Position numbers and translations under genes: made by a program. 64,000 nucleotides of DNA, taken from Verrucomicrobiales bacterium. Lineage in GTDB: Bacteria; Verrucomicrobiota; Verrucomicrobiia; Limisphaerales; CAIMTB01. This document shows positions 33,101-35,500 of this stretch, piece by piece. How positions within the stretch are numbered: position 1 is the first letter of the stretch; each line of letters begins with the position of its first letter. The notes under the pieces were generated by a model. The model saw only the letters and a program-made list of their open reading frames with translations. It had not been told where the DNA came from and did not search any database. The stretch is from positions 1 to 64,000 of the forward strand of contig JAEUHG010000120.1 of assembly GCA_016795425.1 (NCBI GenBank). Direction: 5' to 3'.

Positions 33101-35500
33101 TCCGCCGTCGATCCAGATTCCTTCGGCCTCATTATTGGAGGCACTGAGGTTCTCGAAGACCGGGATGGCCGAGAGCCCAAGATAGAACGGGACCCCCTTG
33201 GCGCGCTGAACGTCGACGTTGCGCAGACTGGGCGAACCGGTATCCACCCGAATTGCGTTGGAGGCGGCATCGAGAACCCGAAGACCGTCGAACTTCGGGG
33301 TCACGCCCTGCTGGAGCCAGACCGCGGGTCGAACGTCGTTATTGCCAGGCGCCGTCATTCCGGCGAAACGAACCTCCAGATTCTGGATCACCGAATCACT
33401 GGATCCGGTAAAAAAGCTCAAGGTCTCCCAATCTCCCGCCTTCGGAGCCGTGCCCTCGACATTACCGTCATGAAGAGTATCGCCTCCCACCGAATCGTCC
33501 TGCCGGGACGTTAGGACAACCGGGGCTTGCGCCGTACCCAGAACGGTCAGTTTGGATTGAACCGCCACGATGGCTCCTGGAGCCAACTTCACCACCACTC
33601 CGGGCCCCAAGGTCAGCGGCGCCTGGATTCCCAGATTCGTGCCGGTCGTTAGGAGATAAGGGATGCCGACGTAGGTCCAGGACCGCTCTTCGACGAGATT
33701 CCCGCCATCAATCCAAATGCCCTCGTTCCCATTGTCGGACGAACTGAGGTTTCGCAGGGTCGGGTTGGCCGACAGAGTCAGGTAGAAGGGTACGCCGGCC
33801 GCCCGCTGCACGTTGGCGTCCTGCAACAACGGAGAACCGCTCTCCACCCGGATGGCGTTCTGAGCGACGTCGCGAACCTTCAGTCCTTCGAACCTGGGCG
33901 AGACGCCCTGCTGAATAAGGATCGCCGGGCGAAGGTCGCGATTGCCACGGGCGGTCATGCCCGCGAACCGGACTTCCAGATTTTGAACCACGGACTCCCC
34001 GGAACCGGCAAAGAAGCCGAGGGTCTCCCAGTCGCCCCTGGTCGGGGCAGCTGGGCCCTCGTTTCCGTCATGGAGGGAGTCACCGCCGACGGTATCGTCG
34101 AAGCGGGAGGTCAGAATGACCGGGGCATTGGCAGTACCCAGAACGGTCAACTTCGATTGGACCGAGAAGTTGGCACCCGGAGCCAGCTTCACCACAACCC
34201 CAGGCCCGATAGTCAGAGGAGCCTGGACGTTGAGGTTCGAATTGTTCGTGAAGAGGTATGGCAGGCCCGCGAAGGTCCAGGACCTCGCGGAACTCAGCAC
34301 CCCGCCATCCAGCCAGATCCCTTCGCTGCCATTGGATGAGGCGGTCAGTCCTTCCAACACTGGATCCGCATCCAAGGTGAAATAGAAGGGAACGCCGCCA
34401 GCCCGCTGAACATCAACCCGTCGAAGCACCGGCGATCCGGAGGTGACCCGGACCGTATTGCCGGCAACGTCCCGGATGCGGACGTCTTGCAGGGTCGGCG
34501 ACGCTCCTTGTTGGATGAGGACAGCATCTCGAAGGTCGTTATTCCCCGGGGCCGTCATTCCGGCATACCGAATCTCGACGTTCTCCAGGACCGACCCACT
34601 GGAACCGGCGTGAAAGATCAGCGACTCCCAATCACCGGCGGCCGCCACTGAAGTTCCTTCCCCGGAGATGTCCTCCCCGACCGAATCATCCCTGGCGGCG
34701 GTGAAGATGATCGGGGCGGCCGCTGTTCCGCGCGCCAACAAGGTGCCCCCGATGACATTAAGGATCGCCCCTCGGGCGACCTTGACCACCGTGCCGGGCT
34801 CGATGGTCAGCACTGCACCCGACTGAATATTGATATCCCCGGTGATACTAATGGTTCCCGACCAGGTCGTATTGCTTTCAATAAGACCCCCGATGGTGGT
34901 CGCCATGAGGCCCACCGAACGAGTCGTAACCAATGATTTCTCAGTGACTTCGGCGCGATTCGTGATCCCTGAGAGCGCCTCTATGGATTCGGCAGGAGGA
35001 GCATTGCCGATCCGCAAGGTGGTAACCAACTCGGACAAAAGGGGTGAACTCTCTTCGCTGGCACCGGTCGCGGTGACCGCCGGTTCGGCAATGATGGGTG
35101 GCGTCGGGAGATCGGCGGCGGACTCCACCGGCACCGGCTCGGCCATCTCGTCGCGTGAGGCCTCAGTCGCCCCGGTAGCCTCGGTAGCGGCGGCGGAAGT
35201 CGGATCGGTAGCCGAGGGATCCGCAGTCAATTCAGCGGACTCCGCCGGACTCCACACCTCTCCCACGTCGCCGAAAATCTCCGCGTCGACGGGAGATGAT
35301 TCCTCCCGGCCAGCGATCGCGGCGTCAATGGCGGCCTCGGTGGCAGACGGCCTGGGTTCCAACCAGGCCTGTTCGACCACCCCACCCCCTTGGCTGTCTG
35401 GAGGCACGATGAGCGCGGATCCCGGGTCCCCGGATAGCAGCACTCGTCCCTCAAGGGCTTCGAGGGTGAAGAGATCCGAGCGTGGATCACGACGCGTCAT
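3182..35500 (-). CDS. Giant LEPR-XLL multidomain surface protein, 10,772 residues
   Basis: One uninterrupted 32.3-kb frame starting at the ATG that overlaps the stop of the PEP-CTERM gene (ATGA). The N-terminus carries a LEPR-XLL motif (TLEALEGRVLLSGDP, residues about 12-26), a short element of very large surface proteins in Planctomycetes and Verrucomicrobia, instead of a standard signal peptide. Approximate order by residue: acidic Ala/Glu/Pro linker 30-205; seven beta-helix repeats 210-1640; Ig-like units with two PA14-like domains 1675-2620; 14 CARDB-like units 2620-4515; a PPC-like domain; IPT/TIG 4635-4725; beta-propeller 5415-5655; nine cadherin-like/putative Ig repeats 5880-6740; YD/RHS 6937-7220; dockerin 7315-7375; Big_2-like 7470-7560; YncE-like propeller 8010-8430; unassigned 8845-9215; alternating PPC and CARDB-like 9275-10110; jelly-roll-like segment 10110-10340; dockerin-like pair 10570-10635; acidic tail. 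Likely exported adhesin or scaffold; export route and function are inference. Confidence 0.93.
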   Translation of the reverse strand: MTRRDPRSDLFTLEALEGRVLLSGDPGSALIVPPDSQGGGVVEQAWLEPRPSATEAAIDAAIAGREESSPVDAEIFGDVGEVWSPAESAELTADPSATDPTSAAATEATGATEASRDEMAEPVPVESAADLPTPPIIAEPAVTATGASEESSPLLSELVTTLRIGNAPPAESIEALSGITNRAEVTEKSLVTTRSVGLMATTIGGLIESNTTWSGTISITGDINIQSGAVLTIEPGTVVKVARGAILNVIGGTLLARGTAAAPIIFTAARDDSVGEDISGEGTSVAAAGDWESLIFHAGSSGSVLENVEIRYAGMTAPGNNDLRDAVLIQQGASPTLQDVRIRDVAGNTVRVTSGSPVLRRVDVQRAGGVPFYFTLDADPVLEGLTASSNGSEGIWLDGGVLSSARSWTFAGLPYLFTNNSNLNVQAPLTIGPGVVVKLAPGANFSVQSKLTVLGTANAPVILTSRFDDTVGGDSLHDGNEGPAAPTRGDWETLGFFAGSGESVVQNLEVRFAGMTARGNRDLRPAILIQQGVSPRFEGLKVRDVAQNAIRVESGSPLLQDANVQRAAGVPFYLTLSANPTLRNLSSSDNGNEGIWIDGGNLVEERSWTYVGIPYLLTTGTNLGIQAPLTLGPGVVVKLAPGAIVAVQSKLTVLGTAQAPVVLTSRQDDSVGGDTLHDGNVEGTAPKAGDWETLSFFTGSSDSVIQNLEVRFAGMTAPGNNDVRPAVWLQQGVTPKFDGLRVLDAASNAIRVDTGSPSLRNVDVQRAKGVPFYLGLSAIPVFENLSASNNEAEGIWIDGGTMLDARTWNDFGIPYVLNSNSNFVIDAPLTIGPGVVVKVNPGGYIWVRSTLSIQGTPEAPVVFTSWKDDTAGGDISHDGSEGAAEAKPGDWESLYIQDSGAGSVIQNFELRYAGMTAPGNNDVRPGIEIRAGANISLKNVRVRDTASNSIRIEDATPTLENIDVQRSGGVPIYMNLAANPVLNGITASNNKTEGLWIDGGTLSTSRNWAITSMPVVLTGNLRVAADITLRLGPGVVLKMDPGAWLAVNGKLLAEGTADAKVVITSRNDDSVGGDTFHNGSTETTGPGRGDWEALYFEAGSSDSVLRHTEVRYAGTTAPGNNDARNAIDIAAGLSPVLEDVRILRAFSHAIWVHGNSSPILRRVSGVDNLGFPLVLDLPASPVIEEFTGSENRNNAIYIGGGTLDADRTWNYGALPIWLGDNLRLAANARLTIAPGTSIKVADAAYIAINGNLQAAGTVDRPILFTSIRDDAVGGDTNANGQANVPDRGSWEGIYFENGSSASVLDHVEVRYLGMTAPGNNDGRNAIDIASGLNPTFRNLLITEAFSHGIYVHGDAKPVLDTVEVRQAGGFPLVLDLAADPVVRNYTAIGTGRAAIYVGGGTLGADRQWNYGSLPIWLGDNMRVGTGTTLTIAPGTVVKVADAAYIAASGVIQAVGTVAQPIVFTSLRDDVAGGDANVDGSLSIPLPGDWETLYFEGGSTNSVLEYVELRYGGETAPRNGDRRPLIDVTGADITIRNSRITQGAGIGIRVSNGQNLTMTGSLVSNLGDAALSVTSGSVNVTTSTFASAPTGVLVARAGSAVVTGSAFAAISGNAAQNQGTSFDNANFVGNWWGDAGGPNDASAVDGRQNNNPAGLAVSDWVDYTGALAARPVLPGSGPSIRSSVPLLSGSGLSSIDVVFSEAIDLATFGPDDIAVSGPQSVSSFTISLLSLSTYRISFATPLTRAGLYQIRVGPGIANPAGIRMDQDGDGRDGETGEDAYVALVTVDTTGPRIVAQTPSGSVDQALQSLILEFDEPIAVSSLSPADIRILLGQQDTSPFAGFNVTSYLSRLSLASLEAALQTLAGNWTQVASANTPNLDLWAGGNFGGSPGAFAIASNNVVSVFKGTVTIPTAGDWTFAISSDDGFRLRINGAQALFDGGRGASTTPDLLVVNFATAGTYELEVLHYNGGLPEALEVSAAPGAQTAFSSDFRVIGDVASGGLAVSSARAAASGIPIYSVVPLNPQATVIYPPRVENFDGAGFAVRAVFANRGVSDVNIAQEVLDTPSQQSRLVWANTSVINFGYDGSFSTLNLLTPGLDDGPSPDGMVVEATARVTIPAAGDWTFGVSSDDGFRLTVGSNTTEFASPRALGSTLATWTFPAAGEYDLRLLYYNTSGPYGVEMYAAQGKQEAFNSNFRLVGDASNGGLAVRSDAVAPASRPAGSVGLVATRFLVHFQPISDNGTYLVQVAASPSDAAGNRLDQDGDGINGELVQDVYRGQFVMDRKPFRILSISPSPVVNGALTQLDVTFSGAVRPGSFDTGDVRIFGPLVTARILSVETQSPNIYRINVEPVTAEADYQVWIGPGIEDVAGNALNQDGDVNSGEPEDRFEAVIRVENVSPRVREHTPRETVAGGVSSLDLVFSEPLALTSFTDADVQLTGPAGAIAVTGIQLVGGTTATYRLSFASQNLSGTYNFVVGPNITDAGGKLMDQDADGVAGEATEDGYRGSFVIDATGPRVVTLTPSGEVNAAVRQVDIVFSEAILPNSFSAADLTVSGPGGNVAGLAVARIDATTYRVTFPSQSAHGDYAIEVGPAITDVLGNAMDQDADGINGESSDGYRGTWRVVLPDLVPTNLTVPATAQPGQVIRLTWRTSNVGNVRVEAPWTETVILSVTGNPTGPSNSVVIVGTVNATDGLAPGAFVDRTLDVTVPIQFEGQVTAFVWVDFNPERIVESSETNTVSAPFNVVIGPPPVDLVVENATSPASGRTGLDIAVSWTIQNRGGIATVQSAWLDRVYLSRDESFGADDILLASVSRTEALAAGGRYSVTQNITLPQSLEAGTYSVLVVTDALAQVVEPGGETNNVLRSATPLVVALEPTPDLAVISVAGPATVVLGESMDISWTVRNLGTVAAAAPWVDRVYYSTSPDAPVGALKLLGSFVRRDNFDAERDYTRIETVPVPAEADGQFYLVVITDAENVLFERGGEGNNRLAGNVVVSLVHPDLVVDSVTAPGVSQSDTEIDLAWVGRNAGTGPIQRTAPDRLYLSKDETLSADDLLLGEWTRTVSLNPSQTYQGSLRVRLPKGLEGNYRVLVSADATNQVQEGVGEANNLGVSAPIAVALQPYADLEVTSVTSQALLVGDPVDLTVSWVVTNRGTGTGAVDSWTDRVVLSTDAILGNRDDLVLGTFLHTGLVPVGESYTETRILQLPAALQGRFTLFVETDTTDGVFEHTNAHSNVGSKSPVDVVRTPYADLVVDTVGLQSLDASLGYQNGTPVRVNWIVSNISPNGIGPTDDSSWSDRVFLSSTPDGRDLREIGSLTHFGALALGGSYTASMEINLPLDTRAGTYYVFVRTGGPFEFIYTDNNSRRSEPITVTYVAPPTGDLTVESVLGPATITDGEQIDVTWTVRNVDASGDAVSGSWVDAIYLAPNGNFSQAIQLGTFRQAQILDAGRSYTRTERLTVPIHIQGVYRVFVRTDDVSASNGGEVAEDNESNNLAFAEVATVVGLRARPNLQVSQVVAPVQVTSGGVIDVEFTVNNNGSAATPTGGSRWVDYVYLSNNNQPGGILLGALPNGSALEPGAAYTTRATFTIKREAAGEYFIVVVADGGRQVDEFQGRNAQAQVLGEIDNSNSAPLFVNVTPVPPPDLVVQSVAGPLDTFDGSTISVRYRVANLGAGVTRPAGWSDSIWLVTEPNRRPGKMGDVLLGSVGHNGALEIGEFYEVTTNVNVPLLAQGGLYYLVVWADSGNSVFELAFDANLNPAIPNDLESSNLRATPITIVPTPPADLEVTNVVAPPTARGGDEVTISYTVANKGAARTDVDRWAELIYLSDDGTLKNATLVFGVPHFGVLEIGQSYTETVTFTLPPSAKGKYFVVETNAEPNKVATADDSLLAQIADIIARAEARLGKPLAEVRGADLDNLSRNDILRILTGDGQSGPKLVFERGLTSNNTRATTSTVTDIPADLVVTSIVVPTSSFSGELIDVTWTVRNQGAHAVWKGTERWTDYVFVSPDPTFIVDRAALVGSVVHVQTSPLAPGATYTASTKVAVPAGVDGKWYIHVFTSTTIGRFGPSFAAPGEGAFPDWPEQFRDAVWEQPDRRNNVSSSSPIDVIYREADLRVTSFSIVPTTSSSGGFVDVTFTVRNAGTRATRSDIWVDRVYISIDQSLDLYDALLGSFTHRGALAPGESYTVTGEVQLPDNFSGNFHLVAFADAPFGPPSFGGVPLPYPEAKGPPRLGGGGNGTVLEYRDETNNSATTPLVVTPVNPPDLQVVQVLGPDRVFAGREFQVTYTIKNAGTGAVPDRQSEWRDSIYLSRDQYLDARGDHYVSLVKHVGVLAADGSYTVTATYNLPRGILGAYYIMVLTDVPDGLRPRGVVFEGAAEGNNSSATALPMLIDLPPPSDLQVETVNVPSQARPGEVVTFTWRVTNRGVEPASGRWADAAFLSRNAIWDLGDRLIINQDFAPRTLAPGESYTFSATVQMPVALPDNYRVIVRTDIFDDIYEGENNRNNTTASADTIAVTVPSLQLGVPFNDLLSDGEDLLFRVEVPAGETLRVVLDSQNDGLANELYVRYEGLPSSRDFDAAFPGALQGDQTALVGRTQGGVYYVRVRNFRDASLGADVPPRFVNVPIKLTASLVPFGISNVTPDTGGDGRYVTMTVTGAKFDPSATVKLIRPQFAEFAPVSYRVIDATTILATFDLRDAPRGLYDVQVTNPNGATAVVPYRFLIEGAKALDVTVGLGGPSEIPVSRTGTSPALYQVGLLSLTNVDTPYAHISFGVPNLPNQSLLAGQPIGGGELSKGIRLRFTTNLVGAPDLDNVPWAELDPVINKNGILIAEGFAFDLHNQGFAAVSFLAEVYPELNAILKENPRFFEEMAAFELEDLAFKFYIFATVTAMTPAEYVAYQTDKAASLRSAILADDTAPQSLRVAASDAASFTSLYLSALAATGQLRAEDLPPEVREAPQFTSLMAVFAAGLLGGDAGEPVVAAGNLQAWFALLRTWAGDQPGVLGSADIPDRAPFDLGTGTETRFEAFIIQVGVSDLVDSAGSESAGPAGSPLDDLFGLTGERSRLVRMIGPSGFGDSNLIPGSLGLPYSIRFEPSSSVTDAVNEIRILQQLDANLDARTFRLSDIQIGSLTLALPDRASFTGEFDFSDTLGYVVQVTAGVDVETGLATWLLRAIDPDTGLTLRGRNLQTGEPQGLLLPGTVGVVGYTITARESATNGAEVRAAARVIYNADAPLDSNVHQSVLDTLAPTTVLAVQQAGSTYTLNWTSTDASGGSGVKEYAVYVSLDGGPYVLNRSRITETTLVYQSPRGLPATFLVRAQDSAGNWEAVPAGVLVPPLFPSVNLGALPTAPDLAPETLPKAEIPDVPSTNPLFTQLLLRIPGLQSNARPSEFDVVFEPFTASGFAIGIPSSGAGIGPLGITFTPDGQSVLVSGGPGRNVIWKFSLAGGSAATTAPLATLDVPVYDLAFDANGYLWATTGGGPLLLLDAVSGEVLQRYGEGITLGMAVDAARNRLFVATRNGIEIFDITKREFSPFSDTRVDGLALAPDGTLWGTAWPRGGEVVRFNQRGRAEVVLQLDHEAEGLAFGQPGSPTRDLLFITHADGGAMTVVDLLSMKSATLATGGGRGDFVHVDSQGRVFATQTGQVTVFFPVVAPQVIATTPIGGTRVDPIVNAATVRFDLDMLATSATDAASVLNPANYRIKNLVTGQELAIGSVAYDATTRTARLIFESLPADRYELQVLKSVKSDLGVELAGTFVAEFSVLQDLTPVLTPQFSDTRLDRANGTVSFEVRVTNSLSFELAAPIRIIFTGLTVSADAPVEVLDASGVTADGHPYIDLNDSPAAKLGIGQSLSRTITLRNPALVAVDLHTRVSASVPVNLRPIFDSTPSATGLVGQAYSYSAVARDPDGPAVTYVLARGPTGVSLDANTGRLAWTPAARDGKSVAFEVRAYDSRGGYTAQSWNVAVANANTSPVLFPIANQLLNEGDSWTLAVSAVDADGDPLVFGANGLPPGALFDGEANVIRWKPDGTSAGRYSKVEVFVSDGIQSVSQTFEILVQNVNQAPALDAIPARALREGDIIQFALAGKDVDGDALGYSADLLPLGATLHPTTGVFRWTPRFDQNGVYHIQFSVSDGQSTVSQTVDLTVTNVNGPVRFVGDRKFVIFEGQFLSVVAGAEDPDHPAGATILLPDGSMDSTGSSVPLTWTYGTLPQGATFDAATQTLRWTPGYNQNGTYQITFTAEDDGDGTGTKSRATRVIEIEVRDANGAPVVAEIPNQTVAPGATQQFTVRASDPDGSKPKLVALDLPNFVTFRDLGDGTGVFEVKPTLRDGGNYVITVFAMDDGNGKPEQALVGDAEFVLAVPVPNSPPAFGFDGDKVAVVGRELRFRVVAVDADENPLTFSATGLPTGATFAETAVYGVAELVWTPTAADLGTRVVTLKVADNGNGDAARVLTDELAIRIVVRSGNAAPIIAPIPAGQLREDELFGFNVGATDPDSDALTYFAFDLPAGSFFNIRTGRFDWAPDFLQAGVYTVTFGVTDGNLTATQAVSLTVANTNQAPDFSPLPSIMVQEGGSLSLGLVAGDLDGDALTFFHEGQLPNGATFDPVTQIFAWAPNYDQAGVYTVRFAVRDTSGATATTDVVVQVINVNRVPVFGSVGDRVALVGQPFLLKFAGSDPDAGSTLSYSAAELPVGATLNPATGELLWTAAAVQIGEYNLRFTVSDGELSTSITQRIVVSAQPIPPSVLIQVTPSFPVAAGQSVLIQTIASGISDIASLRVTVDGQALTLDAQGRARYTAPSPGHYSVVATATDVDGVVGTASYDLKIRDLTDREAPIVQISLPPDRAILTAATQVIASVADANLDEYRLELAVLGSDRILTLATGRAAVDGVLATLNPQFLANGAYELRLIASDIGGRITMVRRWIEVNTPTKAAAYQTSATDLIPSLPGIGALVRFYSSLDSLGGTTLGNGWRLGPADAQIVANVVADQTSGSANLSAYSIGTRVYLNLPDGRRVGFTFTPIAINAGGTTLFRPAWTADAGVDYVLASVDATLLEADGRLYQLGTGLPYNPASGLFPGYAFALTDRAGNRYDYEVDGRLRQLTASDGNRLIWSDSGLIASSGERIGFQRDAKGRITVITAQDGRQIRYAYDDAGNLVGVTNLASGSRTLYGYDAGNRLTSIVNSTAAESLVLQYDSNGAFATALGVNSVLGFSRDYLGQTLNGSLTAGEIRRYVIVVGDREVLSSNSDTLSLGIEMRGSAGVPRIAARILGVSQDDPVATDGRSVTLATLETGGAYVIEVQAGDAAAAGDFSMNIYLVADTNGDDQVDGVDAAAIAAALGSRSGEARYVLGADANRDGVVDDRDEVYLASNFAFIANQAPVVTPGQFSTPRDIAITINLAALAADPDGDPLGFVVSNARNGQVKFASDGKSIVFTPNAGFSGTASVEFRADDAARSSAVATLTIEVKGSILTQLVLGTRDVVLQPGESVELVVTGIFDDGSRSTLPGSRVQFRSTNPAVALVSGPGSILAVGTGSAGIVVTADGLTAATAVTVGALPNIGTVEFFPLTYTLAPNGDTRQFVVRHFANEFTAINVSSAANGTLYFVSNPNVATISADGLLTTKAAGEVEVTIVYAGRSAVARIEVAPVKVGPTTVGTDGVIISNADGYAVNVGPGALPVGTRVEVTTKSRADLPFDPPAGFDFAGAFQLNLGGAKSEEGLGTSAPAPAGSQPGDPIFLFRLTKIRLGNGTWVDRWQLVDSMTVRADGKAYSTSPPNPQIAMEGLMLMASAGTGSLMFTAMTMGVVGAQMLAKGVRAEVAMEPQSGQPFFAMPGLFADVYVPLGIPGYSARVTVYNKAGLSAETVFGVEYQPGTTRELRVQVPAVPLDARGASVDSVSLAFEPVDNGQFAPVLTLTGSNFDEANPASNYVLFFPADALLPFSDDEIFEAATRDFRILSVTANELKVIPPAGFPLAGSNIRVDRVVTDVITLPSQDSIEIPSIAEGGLFRVDLGMPYYVLTANSGDNTVTVIDPLYLTPFEGQSPLLDVRRPDITDPNKPISNPDASLIGKLTGGIVARIPVGNAPSDVIVAQDGLRAFVTNSGDGTISVIDLLTLQVTQTLRLPAGAHPNYLALHPFKSRAIATDRFSDNIYVFSTGDLDVAEPMPEYLYTLDLDPSNALGVTGLTGADFTSDGTLLYVASPGRASYAGVDNVAAAGVVFVLDTQYSVILGNFVPSRLFEVKTYIFTNPKPFGVTRSPNPNESIVTVAVRGSESTGLTYLDTDSQKIAFTKATNLRDYTIQAPDSILLIPGFRERFYNNFFDINSAEAITYTRDGKLGFVLFNSTFHPGDLNRNQSNGRGGNIGILINPTSPNAKFVAATQELPYSWPDEISVDPYNRYLFASFKGINKVVVYDIFVLQAAIGLLQMFHPNALDYPTQSIEAYIKEMVATGDLKNYIAKIATESADLTVVSETAQRQFALLQSRLNNGQALFSVIEVGRLPSGVASSPEAPPDLIAGKTEYVPATTDAGRDEFRLNYALIGKQATGSFTVKIYASHDTILDPQDTLFRTITVSDPALLEPGMHTLTERIVLGFEIPEFFVVHFDGDDQLTDEASERNNTSAFQVPIIGLKAQYDGNDAEEKLGTYIELVGLTNILTVNVGRFRQQVARIEATIINPNGTSPVVFHRLTPDGALFEATVDMSSFFRDDTKPTGQGNPTLRIKAIDANGAVLGKTQDYEVQLIPVPVWLKKVDDLEIQIVWRPDLRAYHIVRNDPLINGTVKMPEKSMIFPGSETGVKLGAFVEFNFDLKGVQTGERAGLYYESLLFGFRLPSILSDRLFIPEGNASTNTFEPESLLGNLLLPIPGPLDNSINGYGAELSSQLRPAKLIALANNYNRTYTIANGEEFKYVTRGVQFRGNTYLQGYEISRGKIAEQLSLKELSSISPPLGVAPNPDRLAVQMQALRGDTKARQFLAAEEFARTNGLTALTKPPSRGNLNPLKATRQPTQFLKPSFNLVHWKFAVGQDLKLLTANPANPNDPSFNAGSIEGTWSFASSVGLQASYTLAAGFVWLIPWSIDLGYKLTGTVTLSGTLGYSVIRDPQNIGELTLGGVATVGIEAKVELEGFLSGKALFGIIGEAKASLLGTISNSLKFSTNSLVEEGNHGDIKLEAVFTIDLAGGRARVFEKKATLWQTPNDSLYQPQSWNYFLPFANKAAWQQFTSSPSLTTQPSLSFDDVNGGPTPYGPHLPANGIIDLVTNGWSNRTALAVPNASSDYDIPADARDLGIAGNPQTFTDSLGASGDVDWLTFRLNSSARNEHQLVVTFPDDRADLLVTVYTQNLSTLKTATVTAGRAVVPLAGLFGGRFYVSVRDTSGRSDIPYTIQLQGPTTSAPNLSADLSFVPGTIFRGEPQTVSVRITNNGGARAGPSQARLVWSRDALLDANDANLVDPALLQVPALNPGESFSRTFDIALPISVVGLIDIGLIVDESNQVTGESSEYDNTIAYMTDVSLPLDRLEPDNDLNDMNQLGGLTGSFVETGLTLHNSQDGDLFRFQLPTRGTAADFFRVTFDEPNSVVAVDVLDESSRIVAGSALLPVDQALLGLVSLEDLPAGNYVLHVYLVDGPPTAYELAVNSTPRQGPDLQVLAVQIPSILRIDAPNQFAVSVSNTGSMPVGQFDVQAFFKSADGTEVPVSEIKRPSSLAPNLAGELNFIVTLPPSLALTTGQIVIRVDQTNAIAELNEENNAYVMAVSTGGVPDAKEADEYTQGYIEVGVLTGSTTFDAMNFDFGGDKDTFTFRLASAGQANDRIEANFVSSAGNIDLYLYDATGAQIGLAATDGDREVLSLAGRPAGEYTVVAMTRDDKLTTYSVTFTATRVPGANLVAAWMVIDNGVRSPSESFRVSSTIDNIGSTASASARVRYILSADAIVDASDLVLGTEFSIGPLNAGQRVQDERNLTVPTSAAIGWRYVGVVVDFDGQISETAETDNAYFAQVLVLPPADAAESNNSPDTATPMVFVDGTATRRGLTLSPGDQDWFAFDLTSSPLATDHVRIEYDAVEGQLALALTDASGLALRGGVQTARGRLEVSLVGLEAGSYRILVQSASELDFSGGYTVAVSVGTPRGPGPANVATGGADEGIAASDDEGVPAVGIATPNTFGYSAALWRMSPPFATGTGVSSWNQIPQAADGVGGIRPQAFVGNGNFAIGDPRDPGFAWNLGGGAVVANGVGTLREGDLLVSRLSQSITIPAGSTQLRFTLKSVNLSQGIADPDDAFEVALFESASGLPIGGEIVGLSGTDAILNVQADRRARFGAGVTIQGVPTSGGNLAGSGDITVTVDLRGITTDTEATIQFDLIRFGPADSSVTLDDVRVLSGPPLEFGLDPSTDGGTVGDTHTNVSSVIFIGATDPGQEVTLDIDGDGFDDGFAVADGAGRFGFGPVVLTVGETLVRVQAVNGEGSTVVERIYSVDQTAPRFLGVDINGGAAQRSMVRSLAFRFSEDVSASFGTDDLVLRNFTTGLDVSPGDYTLVFQTDRSVLVTFNQLPGGSLADGNYVLALRNAGIADLAGNILEGAVDVTFHRFFGDSDGDRDTDYLDAFRLRDAMGLGATADAGLDVFDVDGDGVLATTDTDAFRSHQLKFLAPLPPGTHLDLSAVAVAQKSIEIRRTPEVGSVAIRVERPSGAARAEPAPLASADARRLALKPIGNAAHPAGLESARRDNAEGARSELLAWDAVASVRPFSQRESGGPNDLIRRIFYDDATEVGDADRPDSDGTIRTLQR
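3600..3780 (-). other. Dockerin-like calcium-loop pair near the C-terminus
   Basis: Residues about 10570-10635 contain DSDGDRDTDYLDAFRLRDAMG and, about 34 residues later, DVDGDGVLATTDTDAF. Spacing and acidic pattern resemble a degenerate dockerin placed shortly before the acidic tail, where such modules are commonly found. It is less canonical than the internal one. Confidence 0.55.
5160..7680 (-). other. Alternating PPC and CARDB-like domains
   Basis: Four pre-peptidase C-terminal-like domains (marked by SGDVDWLTFRL, QDGDLFRFQLP, GGDKDTFTFRL and PGDQDWFAFDL) alternate with three CARDB-like units ending in E...NN or E.DN. PPC domains are common in secreted bacterial proteins and sometimes aid secretion or localisation. 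Such an alternating block near the C-terminus is compatible with a cell-distal or export-related role. Confidence 0.65.
10200..11480 (-). other. YncE-like beta-propeller segment in the giant protein
   Basis: Residues about 8010-8430 contain recurring blades of the YVLTANSGDNTVTVID and RAFVTNSGDGTISVIDL type, the pattern of YncE/lactonase-like seven-bladed propellers. The segment is interrupted by longer insertions than usual. It probably provides a binding surface; no catalytic residues are evident. Confidence 0.65.
13375..13560 (-). other. Dockerin domain (type I-like) in the giant protein
   Basis: Two calcium-loop motifs about 34 residues apart, DTNGDDQVDGVD and DANRDGVVDDRD, match the duplicated F-hand DxNxDGxVxxxD pattern of dockerins; the second is followed by a short hydrophobic helix (EVYLASNF). 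Dockerins bind cohesins in cellulosomes and in many non-cellulosomal surface proteins. Cohesin-like domains are encoded on both sides of the gene. Confidence 0.75.
13840..14690 (-). other. YD/RHS repeat segment within the giant protein
   Basis: Residues about 6937-7220 carry LVRFYSSLD.LGGTTLGNGWRL and then YD-type repeats (GNRYDYEVDGRL, RYAYDDAGNLVGVTN, LYGYDAGNRLTSIVN, LQYDSNG). RHS/YD repeats normally form a shell around a C-terminal toxin or a carbohydrate-binding surface. Here the segment lies in the middle of the chain, with Ig-like and dockerin domains following and no toxin-like domain recognised. Confidence 0.78.
15290..17860 (-). repeat. Nine cadherin-like/putative Ig repeats
   Basis: Nine units of about 85-105 residues each begin near N.AP....I....  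and contain A.D.DGD.L.F......P.GA.FD..T....W.P......Y.V.F.V.D, the pattern of He_PIG or dystroglycan/cadherin-like Ig domains. A tenth related unit follows the dockerin at about 13,150-13,370. Confidence 0.78.
21955..27632 (-). repeat. Array of 14 CARDB-like adhesive domains
   Basis: Fourteen units of roughly 125-150 residues each begin (A/P)DL.V..V..P and continue with a V.WTV.N.G strand, W.D.VYLS.D, an LG.....L..G.SYT segment, and a Y.V.V.TD......E...NN close. This is the CARDB (cell adhesion related domain) pattern. Sequences differ between units, so this is an old expansion. Four similar units occur further toward the C-terminus. Confidence 0.8.
27640..30480 (-). other. Ig-like block with two PA14-like domains and acidic loops
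   Basis: Repeated units of the form V..VFSEA....F...D......G followed by Y.I.VGP.I.D..GN resemble Big_5/SwmB-type Ig domains. Most units end in an acidic loop such as MDQDGDG..GE or LDQDGDGINGE, compatible with calcium binding. Two inserted domains at about 29500-29990 and 28880-29350 carry GDWTFAISSDDGFRLRI and GDWTFGVSSDDGFRLTV, characteristic of PA14/GLEYA-type glycan-binding domains. Confidence 0.7.
30590..34876 (-). repeat. Seven 199-200-residue beta-helix repeats inside the giant protein
   Basis: The Trp-Glu landmark (GDWESL and variants) falls at 34625, 34025, 33425, 32825, 32225, 31628 and 31031, giving spacings of 600, 600, 600, 600, 597 and 597 nt. Each unit runs LTIGPGVVVKL..G, then VLGTA.APVILTSR.DD.VGGD, then W-E, then a VRFAGMTAPGNND segment and ends EGIWIDGG. 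These are right-handed parallel beta-helix features. The seventh unit decays into a NWWGDAGGPNDAS segment. Copies differ much more than those of the 672-nt array, so this expansion is older. Confidence 0.9.
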
